The position numbers and the translations under genes were made by a program. Below are positions 53,936 through 60,876 of a stretch of 63,451 nucleotides of DNA, piece after piece (position 1 is the stretch's first letter; each line of letters begins with the position of its first letter). The DNA is taken from positions 1-63,451 of the forward strand of contig CAMHUI010000012.1 of assembly GCA_946188345.1 (NCBI GenBank), read 5' to 3'. This stretch comes from an uncultured Prevotellaceae bacterium. Lineage in GTDB: Bacteria; Bacteroidota; Bacteroidia; Bacteroidales; Bacteroidaceae. The notes under the pieces were generated by a model. The model was not told the origin of the DNA. It did no database searches and saw only the letters and a program-made list of their open reading frames with translations.

Positions 53936-54844
53936 CTACTCTTTGTCGATGCTGACGAGCTCGACGGTGAAGATGAGCGTTGAGTAAGGCTTGATGTCCT
54001 TCCCCTGCTGGCGTGCTCCGTAGCCGAGGTCCTGTGGGATGTATACCTCCCACTTCGAGCCTACAGGCATCATGCAGAGAGCTTCTGTCCAGCCCTTGAT
54101 GACCTGGTTGACGCGGAAGGCCGTTGTCTGCGGGTCGCGGCGGTAGGAGCTGTCGAAGACGGTGCCGTCAATAAGGCGGCCCTCATACTTCACCGTGACG
54201 CGGTCTTTCTCGGTAGGCACCTCGCCCTTACCCTGGGTGAGTACCTTGTATTGGAGTCCGCTGGGCATGACGATGACACCCTCTTGGTCCTTGTTGTTCA
54301 TGAGCCACTGGGTGTTCTGCACGCGCCATGCTGCATCTTTCTCCTCCTTGATGGCGCGGCTACGGGCCTCGGTGAGTTCCTTGGCGCGGTCCATCGTGTA
54401 GAGGGTCGTGTCCTTCATGACGCCAGCGATGAAGGCACGGGTGAAGAGTTCGGTGTTGAGGGAGTCGGGCGTATTGGCAAAGCTCTCTGTGACATCGGGC
54501 AGGATGCGGTTGCGGAAGAGGTCGGATACGAGCACTCCGATGCTGCGAGCGCGGTAGTCGGCGTCGCCAGCCTTGGTGAGGGCTTCCTTGAAACCTTCGG
54601 CAAAGGCGCCCATCTGCTCGGGCTCAACTTGATACTGGCGCAGCAGGTATTCGCGCAGGCCGTCGGTAGAGGCAAAGCCGGCTGCATAGCTGAGCGAGTC
54701 GCGGGCGGTGACCAGCTGAACGGGCTGCTCGGTCACGCTGACGGCGGCCTTAGCCTTTTTCTTTTCTTTCTTCTTGTCGGCACTGGCTGGAGTGACGACA
54801 GCACTGAGCAGAAGCGTCAGTGAGAGGAGTATAATCTTTTTCAT
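53936..54844 (-). CDS. FKBP-type prolyl isomerase, secreted
   Basis: 302 residues. Signal peptide (MKKIILLSLTLLLSAVVTPASA), then a lysine-rich stretch (DKKKEKKKAKAA), an N-terminal helical dimer-type domain, and an FKBP domain (about 200-302) with VTVKYEGRLIDGTVFDSSY, VIKGWTEALCMMPVGSKWEVYIP and LIFTVELVSI. Periplasmic folding catalyst of the FkpA/Mip type. Last of three FKBP genes in a row. Confidence 0.9.
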   Translation of the reverse strand: MKKIILLSLTLLLSAVVTPASADKKKEKKKAKAAVSVTEQPVQLVTARDSLSYAAGFASTDGLREYLLRQYQVEPEQMGAFAEGFKEALTKAGDADYRARSIGVLVSDLFRNRILPDVTESFANTPDSLNTELFTRAFIAGVMKDTTLYTMDRAKELTEARSRAIKEEKDAAWRVQNTQWLMNNKDQEGVIVMPSGLQYKVLTQGKGEVPTEKDRVTVKYEGRLIDGTVFDSSYRRDPQTTAFRVNQVIKGWTEALCMMPVGSKWEVYIPQDLGYGARQQGKDIKPYSTLIFTVELVSIDKE

Positions 54845-54875
54845 GATGATAACGGGTTAGCCTTCCTTTAAAAAA

Positions 54876-54913
54876 GCCCATTCCCAAGGATATGACAGAC
54901 CTTGGGAATGGGC
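54876..54913 (-). terminator. Perfect hairpin between two FKBP genes
   Basis: GCCCATTCCCAAGG (54876-54889) and CCTTGGGAATGGGC (54900-54913), a perfect 14-bp stem over a 10-nt loop. On the minus strand it is followed by a run of T (TTTTTTAA). It would end the transcript of the 55813 gene. Confidence 0.85.
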
Positions 54914-54931
54914 GGAAAGTGTGGGTTGGAT

Positions 54932-55813
54932 TTATTTCTTGTTAGTATCGACAATCTCAAGCAGCTCAACGGTGAAGACGAGAGCCGAGAATGGCTTGAT
55001 GGTGCCGGTGTTGCGCTCCTGATAAGCCAGCTCCTGAGGAACATAGAGCTCCCACTTCGAACCTACAGGCATCTTGCAGAGAGCCTCGGTCCATCCGGGA
55101 ATGACCTGGTTGACGCGCATGGTGGCAGCCTGGCCGCGGTCGTAAGAGCTGTCGAAGGTGGTGCCATCGATGAGATGACCTTCGTAGTTCACCTTCACCA
55201 TGGAAGAGTCGGCAGGAATCGCGCCCTTACCCTCGGTGATAACCTTATACTGCAGACCGCTGGGAAGCGTGACAACGCCTTCCTTCTGAGCATTCTCGGC
55301 AAGGAACTTCTCACCGGCTTCCTTGTTGGAGGCATACTGCTTCTCGAGGTGGACACGCTTGATGGCTGTGCTCTTCGTCTGGAAATAGTTCTGGGCACTG
55401 TCGGTAGTCATGATGTTATACTTGCCCTTCACACCGTTGATGAGTCCGGCAAGGATGTTCTTCAGGGAGACAGTCTGTGTGGAATCCTCACCGAAGATGT
55501 CGCCATTGAGACCCTTTACCCACTGACGGGCGATGGTCTGACCGAGCTGAACGCCGGAATAATAGGCAGCCTGAGCCTTGTCGTCACCTGCATTGGCGCC
55601 CTCAGTGAGACCCTTCAGGAAGTCACCGATGTTGGCAGAGTCGATGCCCTGATACTGAAAGAAATCCTGGAACTGCTGCGACTGGGCCATACCGAAAGCA
55701 TAGCTCATGGTGTCTACATCGCTCTTAAGGCTGGCCTTAGGAGCCTGATTGCCGCACGAGATAATGGTTGCGGCTGCAATGGCCAGAACGGCCACAAATG
55801 CTAACTTTTTCAT
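54932..55813 (-). CDS. FKBP-type prolyl isomerase, lipoprotein
   Basis: 293 residues. Lipoprotein signal (FVAVLAIAAATIISC). N-terminal FkpA-like helical domain (MSYAFGMAQSQQFQDFF) and a C-terminal FKBP domain with VKVNYEGHLIDGTTFDSSY and VIPGWTEALCKMPVGSKWELYVP. Envelope-anchored folding catalyst. The tail ends ELLEIVDTNKK. Confidence 0.9.
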   Translation of the reverse strand: MKKLAFVAVLAIAAATIISCGNQAPKASLKSDVDTMSYAFGMAQSQQFQDFFQYQGIDSANIGDFLKGLTEGANAGDDKAQAAYYSGVQLGQTIARQWVKGLNGDIFGEDSTQTVSLKNILAGLINGVKGKYNIMTTDSAQNYFQTKSTAIKRVHLEKQYASNKEAGEKFLAENAQKEGVVTLPSGLQYKVITEGKGAIPADSSMVKVNYEGHLIDGTTFDSSYDRGQAATMRVNQVIPGWTEALCKMPVGSKWELYVPQELAYQERNTGTIKPFSALVFTVELLEIVDTNKK

Positions 55814-55904
55814 TTTTTCTGTTTTTTATTTTAGGTTTGTTATTTATATCTCTAGTTTTCTATATTTCCTCGGGCTTCCTAGGTATTCCTTGAGAATTCT
55901 AAGA

Positions 55905-56510
55905 TTATATCACCTCAATCAACTCAACATCAAAGATGAGGGCTGCGAAGGGAGGAATACTGCTTCCAGCGCCTCGCTCACCATAGCCAAGGTGATAGGG
56001 AATGAAGAAGCGATACTTGCCGCCTTCCTGCATGAGCTGCAGGCCCTCGGTCCAACCCTTGATAACACCGTTGAGAGGGAATGTGGCGGGCTCGCCACGC
56101 TGGATGCTGCTGTCGAAGAGTGTTCCGTCGACAAGCATACCCTCATAGTGGCACTTCACCTGGTCGGTAGCCTTCGGCCGACGGCCGTTGCCCTGACGGA
56201 TGACCTGATACTGCAGGCCGCTCTCTGTCATCTGGACGCCTTCCTTCAATGCGTTGGCGGCGAGATAGCGCTCGCCCTCTTCCTTGGCTGCCTTGAAACG
56301 CTCGGCAGCGGCTGCACGCTGCTTCTTCTCCTGCTCGGCAAAGAAATCCTGAACGAGCTGCTGAGCCTCAGCATCGCCAACAGCGGGAGTGCGCTTGGCA
56401 ATAATGTCCTTGATGGCCTGGGCAAAGTCGTCGATGTTTAACTCTTGTGCGCCCATGTCGCACAGCTGGCGGCCAATTCCAAGGCCTAATGCATAGCTTA
56501 CTTTATCCAT
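55905..56510 (-). CDS. FKBP-type prolyl isomerase, no signal peptide
   Basis: 201 residues starting MDKVSYALGLGIGRQL, so it begins directly with the FkpA-like helical domain and has no export signal. FKBP domain at about 105-201: VKCHYEGMLVDGTLFDSSI, VIKGWTEGLQLMQEGGKYRFFIP, FAALIFDVELIEVI. Probably cytoplasmic, or the start lies elsewhere. First of the three FKBP genes in transcription order. Confidence 0.9.
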   Translation of the reverse strand: MDKVSYALGLGIGRQLCDMGAQELNIDDFAQAIKDIIAKRTPAVGDAEAQQLVQDFFAEQEKKQRAAAAERFKAAKEEGERYLAANALKEGVQMTESGLQYQVIRQGNGRRPKATDQVKCHYEGMLVDGTLFDSSIQRGEPATFPLNGVIKGWTEGLQLMQEGGKYRFFIPYHLGYGERGAGSSIPPFAALIFDVELIEVI

Positions 56511-56563
56511 GTAGATGATTCTTTTTTCTAAGTCCCCTATATCGTGAGCTTGCTCACGGCCTG

Positions 56564-56571
56564 CAAAGTTA
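56564..56571 (-). promoter_or_regulatory. -7 box of the FKBP cluster
   Basis: TAACTTTG on the minus strand followed by CAGG; leader of about 50 nt to 56510. Confidence 0.6.
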
Positions 56572-56689
56572 CTTATTTTCTTCTATTTGCAGCTAATAAT
56601 TAACAATTATTATTTAAGATTTTCATTTTGCAAACCTAAAAAGGGCTTGCAATGGGCTGGAAAAGGATATACGGAAGAACGGACAAGGT

Positions 56690-57721
56690 CTATTCCACTT
56701 CACGGATGCGCTTGACAAGTTCTTCCTTGCTGAGGTTGCGGACCTGAACGCGACCATTCTTGCAGACGATATTGTCGGTCAGGGAATAGAGCCCGAATTC
56801 TTGCACCACGGGACTCTCAAACATCCGCTCATCGCAGATGATGGTGACATTGTCAAGGGTGTCGCGCTCGACTATATTCCGGCAGGCATCCTTGCTGCCG
56901 TCGAGCGAAGGAGCTAACACCTGCAGTCTGTCCCTGTGCCTGCGGGCCAGGCTGTTGAGCTGGCGCAGCAGCGTGATGCTCTCGTTGTTCCACGAGGCCC
57001 AGGGCTGGACGATGGTCAGCGGGGCAAGGTTCTTGGTGCTAACGGTCTTCCCATCGAGGTCGGTCATCTGCAGAACCGGCAGCGGCTGGCCCATGTCAGA
57101 GGCTGCCAACTGCGACATCTGCTTCTCAAGACGGAGCAGGAAGTAGTTATCAGGCTGCTGCTCGCGCATGAGATTGACGAGGCGGTAGGCTTCGGAATAA
57201 TCCACGGAATCGCCTTGGAGGAAGTAGCGGGTGACGAGCCATGAACTGACAGCCGAGGCCGGATGCTCCTCTATGAAGCGGCGGGCATGCGCTATCATCT
57301 CCAGAGGCGAACTCTTGGCAATGACCTCACGTAGACCGTTCATGAGCTTGTTGTCGCGCGTCCCGGTGACCTTCATCTCTTTCAGGTGGGTGACGTCACC
57401 CTTGATCTTGACCTCCTTGCCGGGCTCCACAAAGACGGGTTGCTCGGAATAGTTGGGAAAGACGAGCATGAGCACGCCAGGCTGTTGACAGTCGAGGGAG
57501 TAGACGAAGCGTCCGCCCTGCAGGCGGATGGTATCGATGCCCTGAATGGTTTCGTCGGGACTATAGAGATAGAACTCGCCTTGGTCAATCTGCGAGAAAC
57601 GCGCTTCCATCTTGAAGCGGCGCGAGCCTTCGTCGCAAGAGGTAACACCCGTGATAAACCCTACTGACAAAAGGAGTAGGGTCAATAGCCGGAAGTCTTG
57701 ATGTCTTGCTATTCTGCTCAT
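56690..57721 (-). CDS. DUF4369/thioredoxin-like lipoprotein without CxxC
   Basis: 343 residues. Lipobox GVTSC with Cys29. N-terminal DUF4369-like beta domain (about 35-130: RFVYSLDCQQPGVLMLVFPN), helical middle, and C-terminal TlpA/thioredoxin-like fold (MTDLDGKTVSTKNLAPLTIVQPWASW). The redox site, usually WCxxC in W-A-S-W-C-x-x-C, reads WASWNNES here. It is therefore unlikely to be a disulfide oxidoreductase, and may be a folding or binding protein. Family position is otherwise ordinary. Confidence 0.75.
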   Translation of the reverse strand: MSRIARHQDFRLLTLLLLSVGFITGVTSCDEGSRRFKMEARFSQIDQGEFYLYSPDETIQGIDTIRLQGGRFVYSLDCQQPGVLMLVFPNYSEQPVFVEPGKEVKIKGDVTHLKEMKVTGTRDNKLMNGLREVIAKSSPLEMIAHARRFIEEHPASAVSSWLVTRYFLQGDSVDYSEAYRLVNLMREQQPDNYFLLRLEKQMSQLAASDMGQPLPVLQMTDLDGKTVSTKNLAPLTIVQPWASWNNESITLLRQLNSLARRHRDRLQVLAPSLDGSKDACRNIVERDTLDNVTIICDERMFESPVVQEFGLYSLTDNIVCKNGRVQVRNLSKEELVKRIREVE

Positions 57722-57738
57722 TGCCTGTTTACTAAAAA

Positions 57739-57824
57739 CCCCTCTGACTTCTCCACGAAAAGAAGGACTTAGCAGGGCCTCATTGGGGAAGCTTTCAGTC
57801 CTCTCGCAGGGGGAGTCAGAGGGG
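57739..57824 (-). terminator. Inverted pair after the OmpA/TPR gene
   Basis: CCCCTCTGACT (57739-57749) and AGTCAGAGGGG (57814-57824) are exact inverse complements 64 nt apart, and on the minus strand TTTTTAG follows the second arm. Confidence 0.6.
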
Positions 57825-57836
57825 TTGCGGTGTATC

Positions 57837-59513
57837 TTATCGGATGATATTCAGTTCGAGATCGTTGTCAGCGTATTCCTTCAATGAAGGATCCTTCTGC
57901 AGGGCCTCCTCGAGATACGACTTGGCTGCGAACTTATTACCCTTGCGGGCAGCTACAACGGCGTGGAGGTAGCTGGTCATGGCGTCGGGATGAGCCACGG
58001 CGTCGAGGGTCTCGATGGCTGCATTGTAGTTCTTGTTGAGCAGCTGAGCCAGAGCGGCACTGTTGCTCTCAACACCCTGGAAGTCAGCCTCGGCCTGAGC
58101 GAAGTTACCCTTGGCGATACTGAGGTTTCCGAGAGCCTCGCCCACTGTTGATGCGCCACTGGCACGGGCTATGTCGGTCTCAGCCTCAGCAATGTTGCCA
58201 TTCTTCAGGCTGATAAGACCGCGGTTGGCATAAGCTTCGGCAGCATTGGCATTGACGCGCAGAGCCTGAGCGATATATTCCTTGGCGGCAGCCTCGTTAC
58301 CCTTGCTCATCTCGATGACGGCGAGGTTGTTCAGGGCGCGGTAGTCGTTGGGATAGTTCTTCACTGCTGCCTTGTATACCTCTTCCTGCTTCTGGATGTC
58401 ATCTTCGAGGGTAGCGGCATAGATGAGTTCCTCAACGCTGAGCTGAGAGGCATCATTCTTGAACTGCTGCTGAATCTGGTCGTCGCTGCGGCCGATTACT
58501 TCGTAGTTGATGATGAGGCGAGCACGACGCAACTCGGGCAGCACACCACTTGCCAGTTCCTGGAAGCCAGCCGACATATTGCGAATCTGCTGCTCGCGCT
58601 CCTGGGGATCCTTATACATATCCAGCACACGGATGATGACATCCTTGTCCTGAATGTTCGAGGCGGCGACAAGCTGCTTGAAGCCTTCCCAGTCCTGAGC
58701 GGTATAATGGGCATCGATACCAGCATCGACATTGGTAGCCTTGAGTTGCTGCTTCACATAGTCTTCGGAAACATTCTGACGTTTGTTGGCCAGACGGTCG
58801 TTGAAGTCGAAGCCGCCTTCAGGCGAGGCATAGGCAGCAACCTCGATGTTCTGGACGTTCAGACCTTCGCGGTCGGCATTGATTTTCTTGAGCATATTGA
58901 CAAACTCAGAGATGCTGTTGCTGGCCAGTTCGCTCTTGCGGATGTTAGCCTCGTTGACAAGGAACTTGATGTTGGCTTCCTGCTTCTGCTCACGCACACG
59001 CTGGAATGCATCGGGGGCCATGCAGCCTCCGCCATTGGCCAGGATGCGACGATAGAGCTCAGCTGTCGCAACAACGCCTTTAGCTACCTTCACTTCGGGA
59101 ACTTTCACCGTCTTCTTGCCGACACGGGCGTTGAAGGTCAGATAGAGGTCGCTGTTCTGCATGGCATCGGTATATCCGAAAGCCGTCTTCATGGCATAGC
59201 GGCCACCAAGACGATAGGAGATGGTCTGGTCGTTGCCCAGCACCTTCTCGCCCTGAAACGTTGCACCTTCGCCACGAACCACTTCGCCGGTAAGATTGGA
59301 ACGCAGCTCGGGAGTCACGGTAACTACAGCCTTACGCTTCATATATTTCTCGGGGAACATGCCGTTCACCGTTGCGGGCACCTGGCCTGCCTGAGCTTCA
59401 AGGGGATTGGGAGTAACGGAGAAATTGTCGGCCGACAAGGCACCGAGTTTACTTGAACAAGATGTCAGCACCAAAGCGGCTGCGCTGTAAAAAACGATTT
59501 GAAGTTTACGCAT
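57837..59513 (-). CDS. OmpA-like/TPR lipoprotein
   Basis: 558 residues. Lipobox VLTSC. Beta-rich N-terminal part; an OmpA-like peptidoglycan-binding signature near 220-245 (VAAYASPEGGFDFNDRLANKR) and three or more TPR-like repeats from about 380 (ALNNLAVIEMSKGNEAAAKEYI, AYANRGLISLKNGNIAEAE). A domain combination known for outer-membrane organising lipoproteins in Bacteroidales; exact role not known. It lies 69 bp from the tRNA gene. Confidence 0.8.
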   Translation of the reverse strand: MRKLQIVFYSAAALVLTSCSSKLGALSADNFSVTPNPLEAQAGQVPATVNGMFPEKYMKRKAVVTVTPELRSNLTGEVVRGEGATFQGEKVLGNDQTISYRLGGRYAMKTAFGYTDAMQNSDLYLTFNARVGKKTVKVPEVKVAKGVVATAELYRRILANGGGCMAPDAFQRVREQKQEANIKFLVNEANIRKSELASNSISEFVNMLKKINADREGLNVQNIEVAAYASPEGGFDFNDRLANKRQNVSEDYVKQQLKATNVDAGIDAHYTAQDWEGFKQLVAASNIQDKDVIIRVLDMYKDPQEREQQIRNMSAGFQELASGVLPELRRARLIINYEVIGRSDDQIQQQFKNDASQLSVEELIYAATLEDDIQKQEEVYKAAVKNYPNDYRALNNLAVIEMSKGNEAAAKEYIAQALRVNANAAEAYANRGLISLKNGNIAEAETDIARASGASTVGEALGNLSIAKGNFAQAEADFQGVESNSAALAQLLNKNYNAAIETLDAVAHPDAMTSYLHAVVAARKGNKFAAKSYLEEALQKDPSLKEYADNDLELNIIR

Positions 59514-59582
59514 AATAAAAATAAGATAATCCTTAAGATAACATGTAGTGTGTGATTTTCTCTTTTCCTACGTTTTTCCTCG

Positions 59583-59667
59583 TGCCGCGAGCGGGACTCG
59601 AACCCGCACAGCCATCACTGGCCAAGGGATTTTAAGTCCCTCGTGTCTACCATTCCACCATCGCGGC
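59583..59667 (-). tRNA. tRNA-Leu(TAA)
   Basis: 85-nt class II tRNA on the minus strand. Acceptor GCCGCGA pairs with TCGCGGC, discriminator A at 59583; anticodon loop CTTAAAA between AGGGA and TCCCT gives anticodon TAA; long variable arm; T-loop GGTTCGAGTCC. CCA is not encoded. Confidence 0.95.
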
Positions 59668-59697
59668 AGACGATGAAAACGCCGTTCTAAGAGTGTG

Positions 59698-59730
59698 CAA
59701 AGTTACAAAATAAAGTTGAAAGGCGCCAAA
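59698..59730 (-). promoter_or_regulatory. Promoter of tRNA-Leu
   Basis: On the minus strand TTTG (59730-59727), a 21-nt spacer, TAACTTTG (59705-59698), 30 nt before the tRNA. Confidence 0.7.
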
Positions 59731-59808
59731 GATGAAGCACAGAATGAGTTTTAATAAACAATAATTAACATTCCGAGTCCATCTGACATTCTTCTATCCG
59801 AACTTCTT

Positions 59809-60876
59809 TCAGAGCGTGCCTTTTGACGAAGGAAGCGATTCGTCACCCATGTCGCGGCGGACGGCCTGACGTACAGAACGGGCAAAAGCCTTGAAGATGC
59901 CTTCTATCTTATGGTGTTCGTTGTCGCCTTTTGCCTCAACATAGATGTTCATCTGTGCTGCGTCGCAGAGGCTCTTGAAGAAGTGCATGAACATTTCAGT
60001 CGGCATATCTCCGATGCGCTCGCGGCGGAAGTCCACATTCCAGTTCAGCCATGGCCGGCCACCGAAGTCAAGGGCCACGGTGCAGAGGCTGTCGTCCATG
60101 GGCAACGTGAAGCCATAGCGCCCGATGCCTCGCTTGTCGCCAAGGGCTTTCCTTAGAGCTTCTCCGAATGCGATGGCAGTGTCCTCTATGGTGTGGTGTT
60201 CATCTACATGGAGGTCGCCGACGGTCTTTATTTCTATTCCGATATGCCCGTGATAGCCTATCTGTTCGAGCATGTGGTCGAAGAAGCCGAGTCCTGTGTT
60301 AACCGTTGGAGGCTGCGGGCTGTCGAGGTCGACGGCGATGTGGATGTCGGTCTCTCTTGTCTTGCGGTTCACTTCTGCGGTCCGATGAGGCGAGGTTAGG
60401 ATGCTGTCAATGTCAGCCCACGTCAAATCTTGGCTGAGGATGAGAGCCTGGCAACCCATGTTACGGGCAAGCTGGGCATCGGTGTCGCGGTCGCCGATGA
60501 CATAGGAGTGAGCAATGTCGCACAGGGGATTGTCCATATACTTTCTGACCAACCCCGTGTTAGGTTTGCGTGTAGGGGCATTGTCCTCGGGGAAGTGGTG
60601 GTCGATGAGTTCTTCGCTGAAGTGGATACCTTGGTCGGCAAGGGCCTGCATGATGAAGGTATGGACAGGCAGGAAGTCTTCCTCGGGGAAGGCTTCCGTG
60701 CCACGTCCGTCCTGATTGCTTACGAGGACCAGCTCATAGTCGGTGGCCTCGCAGATATGGGCGAGGTAACGGAACACACCAGGCTTGAAACGCAGCTTCT
60801 GAAAGCTGTCCACCTGCTCGTCGGCGGGTTCTTCGACGAGTGTTCCGTCGCGGTCTATGAACAGGTACTTACTCAT
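59809..60876 (-). CDS. hisB: Bifunctional histidinol-phosphatase/IGP dehydratase
   Basis: 355 residues: HAD phosphatase half (YLFIDRDGTLVEEP, NQDGRGTEAF, IGDRDTDAQLARN) and imidazoleglycerol-phosphate dehydratase half (about 165-355: TGLGFFDHMLEQIGYHG, DEHHTIEDTAIAFGEALR, EGIFKAFARSVRQAVRRD). Performs histidine steps 6 and 8. It starts 8 bp inside the carB 3' end, so it is translated with carB and not with the his operon at 5.1-10.4 kb. Confidence 0.96.
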   Translation of the reverse strand: MSKYLFIDRDGTLVEEPADEQVDSFQKLRFKPGVFRYLAHICEATDYELVLVSNQDGRGTEAFPEEDFLPVHTFIMQALADQGIHFSEELIDHHFPEDNAPTRKPNTGLVRKYMDNPLCDIAHSYVIGDRDTDAQLARNMGCQALILSQDLTWADIDSILTSPHRTAEVNRKTRETDIHIAVDLDSPQPPTVNTGLGFFDHMLEQIGYHGHIGIEIKTVGDLHVDEHHTIEDTAIAFGEALRKALGDKRGIGRYGFTLPMDDSLCTVALDFGGRPWLNWNVDFRRERIGDMPTEMFMHFFKSLCDAAQMNIYVEAKGDNEHHKIEGIFKAFARSVRQAVRRDMGDESLPSSKGTL

